Shown: positions 23,386-33,774 of the stretch, in pieces
How the letters are laid out: every line of letters starts with the position of its first letter
Position numbering within the stretch: the first letter of the stretch is position 1
Assembly: GCA_902590345.1 (NCBI GenBank)
Contig: CACIWK010000004.1
Coordinates: forward strand, 1 to 64,000
DNA from: an uncultured Pelagibacteraceae bacterium
GTDB taxonomy: Bacteria; Pseudomonadota; Alphaproteobacteria; Pelagibacterales; AG-422-B15
Direction: 5' to 3'
DNA: 64,000 nt
The notes under the pieces: generated by a model
The model's input: only the letters and a program-made list of their open reading frames with translations
What the model was told of the DNA's origin: nothing
Database searches by the model: none
Made by a program: the position numbers and the translations under genes

Positions 23386-23649
23386 TTAAGAATCTAATAT
23401 ATCTTTTATGGTATAAATGTTTTCATCGAGTTGAGAAGAAATATTGCCGGCAATATTTTTAAGTTCCATAAAATCTGACTTAAGAATCTTAATTTCATTC
23501 TCTAGATGAGAGTTATTTTCTTGTAATTTTTGATTTTGCGCTTCCAATTCTGTAGCTCTTTGAGCCTTTTTTGTTAATTTGTCGATTTCCTCACTAAGTT
23601 TATCAATTGCACCATTAAATTTAACTTTTGAATCTTGATAACCTGACAT
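23386..23649 (-). CDS. Coiled-coil protein, DUF4164-like
   Basis: Short heptad-rich protein immediately upstream of zapA. Confidence 0.55.
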   Translation of the reverse strand: MSGYQDSKVKFNGAIDKLSEEIDKLTKKAQRATELEAQNQKLQENNSHLENEIKILKSDFMELKNIAGNISSQLDENIYTIKDILDS

Positions 23650-23814
23650 TAAAACCCCTTGAAACTTTAATCGAGTTTAACTGTCTTTTTTGTTCTCAGT
23701 CAACTTATAATATAGCAAATAGACAAATTATTTTTTTGTTAATAATTTGCTAAAATTTAAGACTCTTTATAGATAATTGCTTATATTAAGCTCAAAATCC
23801 AATTTATTGATAAT

Positions 23815-25812
23815 ATGCCTAACAAAAAAGATCAGTCTACAGTTACTCATGATGATTTAGCTAATGCAATAAGGTTTCTTTCAATCGATGCAGTCGAAAA
23901 AGCAAAAAGTGGTCACCCAGGTTTACCAATGGGTATGGCAGATGTAGCAACTGTTCTTTTTACGAAGTTTTTAAAATACAATCCTAATGTTCCAAGGTGG
24001 CATGATAGAGATAGGTTCGTACTATCTGCTGGTCATGGATCAATGCTTTTATACTCACTACTCTATCTAACCGGTCATAAAGACATGACTATTCAAGAGA
24101 TCAAGAAATTTAGACAGCTTGGTAGTAAATGTGCAGGTCATCCAGAGTATGGGCACGCCAAAGGAATAGAAACGACGACTGGCCCACTTGGACAGGGTAT
24201 CGGCAATGCAGTTGGAATGGCATTAGCAGAAGAAATACTAAGAAGCCAATTTGGCGAAAAAATTGTAAATCATTTCACTTACGTTATTGCAAGTGATGGA
24301 GATCTAATGGAGGGGATTTCTCATGAAGTCGCATCTTTTGCAGGACATCTAAAACTAAATAAATTAATTGTTTTTTTTGACGATAATGGAATTTCAATAG
24401 ATGGGCCTGTTAAACTGGCAAACTCAGAAAATACAGCTGAAAGATTTAAAGCCTATGGATGGAATACAATTAAAATAAATGGTCACAAACCTAAAGAAAT
24501 AATACAGTCAATTAAGAAAGCTCAAAAATCTAAGAAACCTACATTAATTTCTTGTAAAACTAAAATTGGTTTTGGATCTCCAAACAAACAAGGAAAGTCA
24601 TCAGTTCATGGTTCACCACTTGGTGAGGATGAAGTAAAACTTACTAGAACCAAACTGAATTGGCCGCACAAACCATTTACAGTTCCAAAAAATATACTTG
24701 AGGAGTGGAAAAATCTTAGTAAAAAATCAATAAATGCATATAAGGCTTGGAAATTGAATTATGAAAAACTTCCAAAAAGCAAAAAGGCTCACTACGTAAG
24801 AAGAATCGAAGGAAAGCTTCCATTAAAATTAATTCAAAACTTTAATCAGTTTAAGAAGAAATATATTAAGAAACCGCTCGATGTTGCCACACGACAGGCA
24901 TCAGAAATGATAATAAATACAATTTCATCATCACTACCTGAATTGGTTGGAGGCTCAGCAGACTTAACAGGCTCTAACAATACCAAAGGTAGTAAAATGG
25001 AAGTTATTAATTCTACAAATTACAATGGCAATTATATTTACTATGGAATACGAGAGCACGGTATGGCTTCCATCATGAATGGGTTGTCACTCCATAAAGG
25101 AATTATTCCATTTGGTGGAACCTTTTTAATTTTTTTAGATTATTGTAAACCATCTCTTCGTCTTGCAGCTTTAATGAAACAAAGAGCTATATATATATTA
25201 ACACATGACTCAATCGGGCTTGGTGAAGATGGCCCAACGCATCAACCAATTGAACAGCTTGCATCATTAAGAGCAACGCCAAATGTAAAAGTCTTTAGAC
25301 CTGCTGATTTAATTGAAACTGCGGAAGCATGGGAATTAGCACTTTCAAATTCAAAGGGACCAAGTGTAATTGCGCTTACAAGGCAAAAACTTCCAATGAT
25401 AAGAAAAAAGTATCATGCAAAAAATATTAGTGCTCAAGGGGCTTACGAATTAAAAAGTAATTCAAAAAAACCTAAGATTTCTATTTTCGCGTCTGGCTCT
25501 GAAGTCGAAATTGCACTGCAATTAATGACTATGCTTGAAAAAAAGAAAAAGTTAGTAAGAGTCGTTTCTGTGCCATGCATGGAACAGTTTAAAATCCAAA
25601 GTAAAACGTATCAAAAAATAATTAGAGGAAACTCTGAAATTAATGTCTCGATTGAGGCGGGAACTAATTTTGGGTGGAGCCAAGTATGCCCTGCGAATAC
25701 AATAAACATCGGTATGAAAGATTTTGGAGCAAGTGCACCTTATCAAAAGCTTTACGATTTTTATGGGATCACGGCAAAAAAAATATTCAAATTAATAAGT
25801 AAGAAAATATAG
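23815..25812 (+). CDS. tkt: Transketolase
   Basis: ANAIRFLSIDAVEKAKSGHPGLPMGMAD; GDGDLMEG-type TPP site; GEDGPTHQPIEQLASLRATPN. Confidence 0.97.
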   Translation: MPNKKDQSTVTHDDLANAIRFLSIDAVEKAKSGHPGLPMGMADVATVLFTKFLKYNPNVPRWHDRDRFVLSAGHGSMLLYSLLYLTGHKDMTIQEIKKFRQLGSKCAGHPEYGHAKGIETTTGPLGQGIGNAVGMALAEEILRSQFGEKIVNHFTYVIASDGDLMEGISHEVASFAGHLKLNKLIVFFDDNGISIDGPVKLANSENTAERFKAYGWNTIKINGHKPKEIIQSIKKAQKSKKPTLISCKTKIGFGSPNKQGKSSVHGSPLGEDEVKLTRTKLNWPHKPFTVPKNILEEWKNLSKKSINAYKAWKLNYEKLPKSKKAHYVRRIEGKLPLKLIQNFNQFKKKYIKKPLDVATRQASEMIINTISSSLPELVGGSADLTGSNNTKGSKMEVINSTNYNGNYIYYGIREHGMASIMNGLSLHKGIIPFGGTFLIFLDYCKPSLRLAALMKQRAIYILTHDSIGLGEDGPTHQPIEQLASLRATPNVKVFRPADLIETAEAWELALSNSKGPSVIALTRQKLPMIRKKYHAKNISAQGAYELKSNSKKPKISIFASGSEVEIALQLMTMLEKKKKLVRVVSVPCMEQFKIQSKTYQKIIRGNSEINVSIEAGTNFGWSQVCPANTINIGMKDFGASAPYQKLYDFYGITAKKIFKLISKKI

Positions 25813-25824
25813 GAGATACTAAAT

Positions 25825-26835
25825 ATGGCTGTAAATGTTGCAATAAGTGGATTTGGAAGAATTGGAAGGTTGGTTTTAAGATCAATCATTGAGAGTAAAA
25901 GAAAAGATATTAATGTCGTGGCTATAAACGATTTAGCCCCAATAGAAACAAACGCATTTTTACTTGCAAATGATACTGTTCACGGCCCTCTTAATGAAAA
26001 AGTGTCGTTCAAACGCAATAAAATGATCGTTGGCAGAAAAAATATTACAGTATTGAGTCAGAGAGATCCTCAAAAACTTCCTTGGAAAAGAATGAAAATT
26101 GACGTCGCTCTTGAATGCACTGGATTATTTACTTCAAAAGATAAGGCGGCAATGCATATTAAGGCCGGCGCAAAAAAAGTTTTAGTCTCAGCGCCATGTA
26201 CAAATGCTGATAAAACCATTGTATATGGAGTGAATGAAGATGAGATAACAAAAGAAGACCTAGTTGTATCTAATGCATCTTGCACGACAAATTGTTTAGC
26301 TCCTGTTGCAAAAGTTTTACACGATAAATTCAAAATTGTGCATGGATATATGACAACGATACATGCCTTTACTGGTGACCAAAGTGTTCTGGACACATTT
26401 CACTCAGACTTAAGAAGAGCTCGAGCTGCGTCATTGTCAATGATACCTACATCTACAGGAGCTGCAAAAGCAGTAGGACTCGTTATGCCTGAGCTTTCTG
26501 GTAAGTTAGATGGAACTGCAATTAGAGTACCAACACCTAATGTTTCATTAATCGACTTTAAATTTGTTTCTAAAAAAAGAATGACAGTCGATAGTATTAA
26601 TAAGGCTATGTCGGCTGCAGCAAAATCGAATAAGCTAAATGGAGTCCTAGATGTAAATTCTAAACCATTGGTTTCATCTGATTTTAATCATAATCCTGCC
26701 TCGTCAAATTTTGATTTAACTCAAACACAAGTAATTGATGGAAAGTTTGGAAGAGTTTTAAGTTGGTATGATAATGAATGGGGCTTTTCAAATCGAATGT
26801 GTGATACTGCAGTTGCGATGAAAAGATCTAGATAG
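25825..26835 (+). CDS. gap: Glyceraldehyde-3-phosphate dehydrogenase
   Basis: GFGRIGRL, SNASCTTNCLAP active site, WYDNEWGFSNRM. Confidence 0.97.
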   Translation: MAVNVAISGFGRIGRLVLRSIIESKRKDINVVAINDLAPIETNAFLLANDTVHGPLNEKVSFKRNKMIVGRKNITVLSQRDPQKLPWKRMKIDVALECTGLFTSKDKAAMHIKAGAKKVLVSAPCTNADKTIVYGVNEDEITKEDLVVSNASCTTNCLAPVAKVLHDKFKIVHGYMTTIHAFTGDQSVLDTFHSDLRRARAASLSMIPTSTGAAKAVGLVMPELSGKLDGTAIRVPTPNVSLIDFKFVSKKRMTVDSINKAMSAAAKSNKLNGVLDVNSKPLVSSDFNHNPASSNFDLTQTQVIDGKFGRVLSWYDNEWGFSNRMCDTAVAMKRSR

Positions 26836-26836
26836 A

Positions 26837-28033
26837 ATGTTAAATGTTAAAGCTCTAAAAACATTTGATCAAAAAAATAAAACCGTACTTATTCGCTTTG
26901 ACCTAAATATTCCGCTCAATAAAGAAGCCTCTACAATAAGCGATCGGATTACGAGAATTAAAAATCCAATACAAAACCTTCTTAATAAGAATAATAAAGT
27001 TGTAATTCTGTCTCATCTAGGAAGACCAAAAGGAAAAAGAAATGATGAGCTTTCACTTAATCAAATAATCAGCTTATTAGAAAAAGTATTGCAAAAAAAA
27101 ATAATATTTCTTTCAAATTGTATAGGCGATGAGACTGAAAAAAAAATAAATTCTTTAAGCCAGGATTCAATTATTCTTCTTGAAAATTGCCGTTTTCATG
27201 AAGGCGAAGAGCAAAATGATAAATTTTTTGCATCCAAGCTATCAAAATTAGCAGACGTTTATATTAATGATGCTTTTGCATGCTCTCATAGAGCTCACGC
27301 CTCAATTGAAGCAATCACAAACTTCATACCATCTTATTGTGGAGAATTATTACATGAAGAAATATTAAACTTAAATGATGTAGTTAATAACCCTAAAACT
27401 CCTGCATTAACTATCATTGGTGGCTCAAAAATCTCTACAAAAATTACAGTTATAAAAAATCTCCTGCAAAAAATGGACTCAATTGTCATTGCTGGTGGGA
27501 TGGCTAATAATTTTCTTAAATATTTAGGAAATGATGTAAAAAATTCATTGATTGAAAATGATGTAGATCACCTAGTAAAAGAAATTATTAATTTTGCAAA
27601 TGAGCAAAACTGTAAACTAATTTTACCTTTAGATGTTGTTACAGCCGAGAATGTATCTGAAACTACAGAAATAAACGAATGTACAGTTGATGCTGTAAAA
27701 GATAATCAAATGATTTTAGATATTGGGAAACAAACTATCGAGTTGATTAAAAATGAAATTTCAAATTGTGAAACAGTATTTTGGAATGGACCAGTGGGTG
27801 TCTTTGAAACTAAACCATTTCATAAAGGCACATTCGAGATTGCTAAATTCATTGCTGAAATTACTAATAAAAATAGTCTTCGATCTTTTGCTGGGGGTGG
27901 TGATACAATTGCCGCACTGGATATGGCGGCTGTTAAAGATAAATTATCTTATGTTTCTACTGGCGGAGGAGCTCTACTTGAGCTAATAGAAGGTAAGAAA
28001 TTGCCGGGTTTAGTTGCCTTAGGAGCTTTATAA
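26837..28033 (+). CDS. pgk: Phosphoglycerate kinase
   Basis: LIRFDLNIPL, LSHLGRPKG, ENCRFHEGEE, GGGDTIAAL, STGGGALLELIEGKKLPG. Confidence 0.96.
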   Translation: MLNVKALKTFDQKNKTVLIRFDLNIPLNKEASTISDRITRIKNPIQNLLNKNNKVVILSHLGRPKGKRNDELSLNQIISLLEKVLQKKIIFLSNCIGDETEKKINSLSQDSIILLENCRFHEGEEQNDKFFASKLSKLADVYINDAFACSHRAHASIEAITNFIPSYCGELLHEEILNLNDVVNNPKTPALTIIGGSKISTKITVIKNLLQKMDSIVIAGGMANNFLKYLGNDVKNSLIENDVDHLVKEIINFANEQNCKLILPLDVVTAENVSETTEINECTVDAVKDNQMILDIGKQTIELIKNEISNCETVFWNGPVGVFETKPFHKGTFEIAKFIAEITNKNSLRSFAGGGDTIAALDMAAVKDKLSYVSTGGGALLELIEGKKLPGLVALGAL

Positions 28034-28046
28034 AAAGGAGAAGAAA

Positions 28047-29060
28047 ATGATACCAAAGACTTTAGAAGAGATAGCAAATTACATTGTCAGTGATGGCAAA
28101 GGAATTCTGGCAGCCGATGAAAGTTCAGGAACCATTGAGAAACGATTCAAATCAATTAATGTTGAGTCTACCGAAGATAATAGAAGAAAGTATAGAGAAA
28201 TGTTATTTAGATCTCCGGTCATGGCAGAGGCAATTGGCGGAGTGATACTTTTTGACGAAACTCTCAGACAAAAGTCCAGTGATAGAAACTATTTAAGAAA
28301 TGTTATACTTGATCACGGCTCACTGCCGGGAATTAAAGTTGATCAAGGAGTAAAAGAGTTTGAAGGTGGTAGTGATGAAAAAATTACTACAGGATTAGAC
28401 GGACTTCATGAACGCTGTCAAGAGTACGAGAAGCTTGGAGCGAAATTTACAAAATGGAGAGCCGTTATAAATGTAAGTGATGAAATACCATCAAACAATT
28501 GTATAAGCGCAAATATGAATGCATTAGCTGAATATGCGCTCATTGCTCAACAAAACAATATGGTACCGATTGTTGAGCCTGAGGTTATTATGGATGGGTC
28601 CCACTCTGTGGAAAGGTGTCATGAGGTTACAAATCAAACACTGTTAGTATTATTTGAAATGCTTGATAAAAAAAATGTCAATATTAAAGGAACTCTTCTT
28701 AAACCAAATATGGTTGTATCAGGAACAGAACATAACTACCAAGCCCCCATTGAAGAAGTTGCAGAAAAAACACTTCAATGTCTCAAATCTTCTGTTCCAG
28801 ATGAATTACCTGGAATTGTTTTTTTATCTGGTGGTCAATCAGACCTAGATGCAACAGCTCATCTCGATGCAATGAATAAAATAGGTGGCTTCAAATGGAA
28901 GCTAAGTTTTTCTTATGGAAGGGCTTTGCAACAAGCAGCTCTCAAAACTTGGGCTGGCGAAGATGACAATCTTGAAGCGGCTCAAAAAGCTTTTAGCCAT
29001 AGAGCTGTAATGAACATGAAGGCTGCGCAAGGTCAGTGGGATAAATCTCTGGAAGGTTAA
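28047..29060 (+). CDS. Class I fructose-bisphosphate aldolase
   Basis: GKGILAADESSGTIEKRF, KVDQGVKEF, ARWRAVI-like KFTKWRAVI, VEPEVIMDG, LLKPNMVVSG. Confidence 0.95.
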   Translation: MIPKTLEEIANYIVSDGKGILAADESSGTIEKRFKSINVESTEDNRRKYREMLFRSPVMAEAIGGVILFDETLRQKSSDRNYLRNVILDHGSLPGIKVDQGVKEFEGGSDEKITTGLDGLHERCQEYEKLGAKFTKWRAVINVSDEIPSNNCISANMNALAEYALIAQQNNMVPIVEPEVIMDGSHSVERCHEVTNQTLLVLFEMLDKKNVNIKGTLLKPNMVVSGTEHNYQAPIEEVAEKTLQCLKSSVPDELPGIVFLSGGQSDLDATAHLDAMNKIGGFKWKLSFSYGRALQQAALKTWAGEDDNLEAAQKAFSHRAVMNMKAAQGQWDKSLEG

Positions 29061-29066
29061 GAAAAA

Positions 29067-29630
29067 ATGAAAATAAATGGAAACGCTGTTAAACCAGGAA
29101 TGATAGTTGAACACAAGGGAGAATTGTGGGTTGTGAATAAATCACAGTCTGTAAAACCTGGTAAAGGTGGTGCATTTAATCAAGTTGAAATGAAAAATAT
29201 TAAAACTAGTACGAAATTAAATGAACGTTTCAGAGCATCAGAAGAAGTAGAGAGGGTTAGAGTGGATGAAGAGAAATATCAGTATCTGTACAAGCAAGAT
29301 AAAAAACTTTTCTTTATGAACAGTACTTCATATGAACAAATTGAAATTGATGAGGAAATAGTTGGAGAAAAGCTAGTTTTAATGAGTGAAAATGATGAGG
29401 TCACCTTAGAAATGTATAATGAAAAGCCAATAGGAATTCAACTTCCTAAAACCTTATCATTTGTTGTCAATGAAACAGAGGCTGTTGTTAAAGGACAAAC
29501 AGCCGCTTCATCGAACAAGCCTGCCATTCTTGAAAATGGTATTAGAGTAATGGTTCCACCTTTTATAGAACAGGGTGAAAAAATAGAAATTAATACTGAG
29601 GACCTATCATATTCAAAAAGAGTTGACTAA
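29067..29630 (+). CDS. efp: Elongation factor P
   Basis: KPGMIVEHKGELWVVNKSQSVKPGKGGAFNQVEMKNIKT; C-terminal OB domain. Confidence 0.95.
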   Translation: MKINGNAVKPGMIVEHKGELWVVNKSQSVKPGKGGAFNQVEMKNIKTSTKLNERFRASEEVERVRVDEEKYQYLYKQDKKLFFMNSTSYEQIEIDEEIVGEKLVLMSENDEVTLEMYNEKPIGIQLPKTLSFVVNETEAVVKGQTAASSNKPAILENGIRVMVPPFIEQGEKIEINTEDLSYSKRVD

Positions 29631-30418
29631 TGAGCTACTCAGACCCTTATATCAATGCGATTTTTTTAGCTTGTAGAAAAACTAGTAAAAGCCTTATTCG
29701 GGATTTTGGAGAAGTTGAAAAACTTCAAGTGTCTCTTAAAGGTGTCTCTGATTTTGTATCATTAGCAGACACAAAGGCTGAAAAAATGTTGATTAAAGAA
29801 CTAACTTATTCATATCCTAAAATAAATATAATTGCCGAAGAAACAGGTGTTATAAAAAATTCTGATGAAAATATCAGATGGATTATTGATCCCCTTGATG
29901 GTACAAGCAACTTTATTTTTAGCATTCCACACTTTGCTATATCAATTGCGCTTGAAAAGAATGACGAGGTAATAGTTGGGGGTGTATATCAACCGCTTAC
30001 TGATGAATTCTTTTGGGCAGTTAAAGGAAGAGGCGCCTACTGTAATAATCTGAGGCTCAGAGTGTCCTCAAAAGAAAACCTTGAAGACTGTATGATTGGT
30101 ACAGGTATTCCTCATAAAGGTATGAAAGGTCATGAAGAATATGTTCCTGGGTTAAAGCAAGTTATGGAAAAAGTATGTGGCATTAGAAGATTTGGCGCAG
30201 CATCACTCGACTTAGCTTATGTGGCTGCAGGAAAATTTGATGGATATTGGGAAAAAAATTTAAAATTGGTTGATATTGCAGCTGGCTCATTAATTGTAAA
30301 AGAGGCCGGAGGAAAAGTAACTGATTTTGATGGCAAAGAAGACTATCTCAAAAGTGGAAGAATATTAGCATCTAATTTTAGAATACATGAAAAGCTTAAA
30401 AAAATAATTGAATTATAA
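29630..30418 (+). CDS. Inositol-1-monophosphatase family protein (SuhB-like)
   Basis: DPLDGTSNFIFSIPHFAISIAL; GYWEKNLKLVDIAAGSLIVKEAGG. Confidence 0.9.
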   Translation: MSYSDPYINAIFLACRKTSKSLIRDFGEVEKLQVSLKGVSDFVSLADTKAEKMLIKELTYSYPKINIIAEETGVIKNSDENIRWIIDPLDGTSNFIFSIPHFAISIALEKNDEVIVGGVYQPLTDEFFWAVKGRGAYCNNLRLRVSSKENLEDCMIGTGIPHKGMKGHEEYVPGLKQVMEKVCGIRRFGAASLDLAYVAAGKFDGYWEKNLKLVDIAAGSLIVKEAGGKVTDFDGKEDYLKSGRILASNFRIHEKLKKIIEL

Positions 30419-30727
30419 TTTAAGTCCAAATCTACTTAAAAATTTTTTTTCAAATGACCAAAAATATTGAAATTGTCCAAATGGCAGTGCAACAAGTAGC
30501 AGTAATATTTGATAGATTACAAAAAGTAATATTATTCTAAGCGGCCAAAAAATTATTGGATTTAAATTCTCTTCCTGAAGACCAATAAATTGAAATAATT
30601 CGACGGTGATATAAAGCGACAATGACCCTGTAATAGCAAAAATAATCATGATTACGATAAATTGAGAGAAACTATGAATATTAAGCCGTCTCATCATTAT
30701 TGAAATTATATTCATAAAATTTAACAA
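30413..30727 (-). CDS. Small membrane protein, possibly DUF6787-like
   Basis: Two to three TM segments; C-terminal ALPFGQFQYFWSFEKKFLSRFGL. Confidence 0.5.
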   Translation of the reverse strand: MLNFMNIISIMMRRLNIHSFSQFIVIMIIFAITGSLSLYITVELFQFIGLQEENLNPIIFWPLRIILLFVIYQILLLLVALPFGQFQYFWSFEKKFLSRFGLKL

Positions 30728-30784
30728 TTAACTGTTGATCAATAATATTATATAGGATATCTACTCACAAAAAATAGAACATAT

Positions 30785-31003
30785 ATGAAAAAAGATAAAC
30801 ATCCTGATTACCATAAAATTACAGTCGTGATGACAGACGGCACAAAATTTGAGACTATGTCTACATGGGGAAAAGAAGGTGACACAATGTCTCTAGATAT
30901 TGATCCCCTTTCCCACCCGGCTTGGACTGGTGGGCAGCAAAAAATTCAGGATAAAGGCCAAGTTAGTCGTTTCAAAAAAAGGTTCAGTAACCTCAAGACA
31001 TAA
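30785..31003 (+). CDS. rpmE: 50S ribosomal protein L31
   Basis: [52 protein letters not shown]. Confidence 0.93.
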   Translation: MKKDKHPDYHKITVVMTDGTKFETMSTWGKEGDTMSLDIDPLSHPAWTGGQQKIQDKGQVSRFKKRFSNLKT

Positions 31004-31018
31004 TTCAAATTTCTAGTA

Positions 31019-31048
31019 TTGAAAATTTATCATTAGTCACAACATATA
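31019..31048 (+). promoter_or_regulatory. Candidate promoter upstream of hsp20 (TTGAAA-N18-CATATA)
   Basis: -35-like ttgaaa at 31019 and -10-like catata at 31043 in the intergenic gap before hsp20. Confidence 0.35.
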
Positions 31049-31134
31049 AGGTACTGATGGCATTTTGCGTCAGCAAACTAAGCTTAGCTCTTAAAGAGTA
31101 AGCAAATTTTTAATCGCTTAAGGAGGATTAAATT

Positions 31135-31563
31135 ATGACTACATTTGACTTATCACCATTACTACGCTCTAGTGTTGGTTTCGATGCATTTGATAATATT
31201 TTTGACTCGGTTTTTAATTTAAATGAGTCTAGTGGAGCTTATCCACCATATAATATTGTTAAATCAGGCAATAATTACACTATAACAGTAGCTGTAGCTG
31301 GTTTTTCAAAATCAGATTTAGATATATCTGTACAAGAAAATGAGTTGGTTATTAAGGGATCAACTAATGACTCTAATAAGGAAATCGAATTTTTGCACAG
31401 AGGTATAGCAGGTAGAAATTTTGAAAGAAAATTTAGATTAGCTGATACCATAAAAGTTACTGATGCAAATTACGAAAATGGGTTACTTCACATTTTTCTT
31501 GAAAGAGAAATACCAGAACATCAAAAACCTAGAAAAATTCAAATTAATTCAAAAATTAACTAA
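31135..31563 (+). CDS. Hsp20-family small heat shock protein
   Basis: Alpha-crystallin domain (YNIVKSGNNYTITVAVAGFSKSDLDISVQENELVIKG); IbpA-like N-terminus. Confidence 0.93.
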   Translation: MTTFDLSPLLRSSVGFDAFDNIFDSVFNLNESSGAYPPYNIVKSGNNYTITVAVAGFSKSDLDISVQENELVIKGSTNDSNKEIEFLHRGIAGRNFERKFRLADTIKVTDANYENGLLHIFLEREIPEHQKPRKIQINSKIN

Positions 31564-31585
31564 AAAGAATTAGGAGTCACATTAA

Positions 31586-32581
31586 ATGGTGGCTCCTAAG
31601 ATTAAAATGAAAGCAATATTACACAAAGAATTTGGTGGACCAGAGGTTTTATTAGTAACTAATGATGTTGAGATACCTCAAATAGAAAAAAATGAAGTTT
31701 TGATTCAAGTTCACGCGGCAGGTATAAATCGACCAGACATTCTACAACGATCTGGTGGTTACCCACCACCGCCCGGTGCATCAGAAATTTTAGGCTTAGA
31801 AGTTTCAGGGGAAATTGTTGATGTTGGTGAAGATGTAAATAAAAATTTGCTCAATACAAAAGTCTGTGCACTTGTCCCTGGCGGAGGTTACGCAGAATTT
31901 GTAAAATGTCATACATCAACAATTCTTCCTGTACCTAAAGGCATTTCAATTATTGACGCTTGTACAATTCCCGAAACATTTTTTACAGTTTGGACAAATC
32001 TATTTGATCAAGCAAAGCTAAAACAAGGTGAGACATTATTAATTCATGGAGGTGCTAGTGGTATAGGTTTGACTGCTATTTCTATTGCATTAGCCATGCA
32101 AATTAAATGCATAGCAACCGTTGGATCAGACGAAAAATATAAATATTTGAAGGATTTGGGTTTAGAAAGAGTAATTAATTACAATCTTGAGGATTTTGAA
32201 AGCGTAATTAAAAATGAATATAAAGGAGTTGATGTAATACTAGACATGGTAGGTGGGGATTATTTTCAAAAAAATATTAATGTCTTAAATAGACTTGGAA
32301 GGCTTCTAAATATCGCATACCTAAAGGGATCTAAGGTAGAAGTAAACTTACTGCCAATTATGTTGAAGCGATTAACAGTTTCTGGCTCAACGTTAAGAAT
32401 AAGAAGTAATGATGAAAAAAAACTCATAGCCAATAATCTTAAGAAACATATTTGGCCATTAATTGAAAATGGCAATATTAAATTGCATATTGACCAAAAA
32501 TTTGATTATGAGAATGTTCAAAAAGCACATCAATACATGGAAAATAATAAGAATATTGGCAAATTGCTGCTTAAATTTTAG
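31586..32581 (+). CDS. NAD(P)H quinone oxidoreductase / zinc-type alcohol dehydrogenase-like protein (PIG3 type)
   Basis: AAGINRPDILQRSGGYPPPPGASEILGLEVSG; LIHGGASGIGLTAI. Confidence 0.92.
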   Translation: MVAPKIKMKAILHKEFGGPEVLLVTNDVEIPQIEKNEVLIQVHAAGINRPDILQRSGGYPPPPGASEILGLEVSGEIVDVGEDVNKNLLNTKVCALVPGGGYAEFVKCHTSTILPVPKGISIIDACTIPETFFTVWTNLFDQAKLKQGETLLIHGGASGIGLTAISIALAMQIKCIATVGSDEKYKYLKDLGLERVINYNLEDFESVIKNEYKGVDVILDMVGGDYFQKNINVLNRLGRLLNIAYLKGSKVEVNLLPIMLKRLTVSGSTLRIRSNDEKKLIANNLKKHIWPLIENGNIKLHIDQKFDYENVQKAHQYMENNKNIGKLLLKF

Positions 32582-32635
32582 GATATCCTTTGAAAAACTC
32601 TAAAATTAACTTATAAGAGGCACTCTATAATTATT

Positions 32636-33277
32636 ATGAAAACAGCAAAATTACCATTAATGCCAAAAGCCACTGCAATATGGCTTGTTGATAATACCTC
32701 TTTGTCATTCAGGCAGATAGGTGATTTCTGTGGGATGCATGAATTAGAAATTAAAGGTATAGCTGATGGTGAAGTCGGTGTGGGAATTAAGGGATTAAAT
32801 CCTATAACCAGTGGTCAATTAACAAAAGATGAAATCGATAGATGTGCGGATAATGAAGATGAGTCACTGAAAATTATTGAAAATGAAATCTCTGAAAAGA
32901 CTGAGCAATCAAAAAAGAAAAAAAAATATACTCCTCTTTCAAAAAGACAAGATAGGCCAGACGCAGTTTATTGGTTGATAAGAAATCACCCCGAACTAAA
33001 GGATTCACAGGTTGCAAGACTAGTTGGCAGTACAAAAAATACAATTGATGCTATTAGAAAAAGAACTCATTGGAACATGGCAAATATCCGTCCACAAGAT
33101 CCAATCGGACTTGGAATTTGTAGGCAAGTTGAGTTAGATGAGGCTTTAGCTAAAGCTGAAAGATCAATGAAAAGAGCTCAAAAGAAAAAAGAAAAAGAAG
33201 AAAGATTGAGACTGCAAGAAGCAGATGAAAAAGTTTCAGACATAAATGAGTCAGAAACTTCTGCTGTCGATGGATAA
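32636..33277 (+). CDS. trcR: DUF1013 / TrcR-type cell-cycle transcriptional regulator
   Basis: [83 protein letters not shown]. Confidence 0.9.
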   Translation: MKTAKLPLMPKATAIWLVDNTSLSFRQIGDFCGMHELEIKGIADGEVGVGIKGLNPITSGQLTKDEIDRCADNEDESLKIIENEISEKTEQSKKKKKYTPLSKRQDRPDAVYWLIRNHPELKDSQVARLVGSTKNTIDAIRKRTHWNMANIRPQDPIGLGICRQVELDEALAKAERSMKRAQKKKEKEERLRLQEADEKVSDINESETSAVDG

Positions 33278-33288
33278 TAAATATTAAA

Positions 33289-33774
33289 ATGAAAAATCCT
33301 TCACTGGTAAGCATCATTATGGGCAGCCAATCTGATTGGCCCACAATGAAGCATGCTTCAAAAATTTTAAAATTATTTAATATAAAACACGAAGTAAAAA
33401 TTATTTCTGCCCATAGAACGCCTAAAAGAATGTTTGAATATGCTGAAAGAGCAGAACAAAGAGGGATAGAAATAATAATTGCAGGCGCTGGTGGAGCAGC
33501 TCATCTGCCTGGAATGACAGCCTCTATTTCAAATATTCCTGTACTAGGTGTTCCAATTGAATCAAAAAAACTAAAAGGCTTAGATAGTTTGCTATCGATC
33601 GCTCAAATGCCAGCAGGCGTTCCAGTTGGAACACTTGCTGTTGGAGAAGCTGGAGCAAAAAATGCAGCATTACTTGCAGTATCAATTTTAAGCAGCAATA
33701 ACACAAAACTGAAAAAGAAATACGCTTCATGGAGATCAAAGCAAACTAAGTCAGTAAAAAATATACCTAAATAA
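33289..33774 (+). CDS. purE: N5-carboxyaminoimidazole ribonucleotide mutase
   Basis: [41 protein letters not shown]. Confidence 0.96.
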   Translation: MKNPSLVSIIMGSQSDWPTMKHASKILKLFNIKHEVKIISAHRTPKRMFEYAERAEQRGIEIIIAGAGGAAHLPGMTASISNIPVLGVPIESKKLKGLDSLLSIAQMPAGVPVGTLAVGEAGAKNAALLAVSILSSNNTKLKKKYASWRSKQTKSVKNIPK

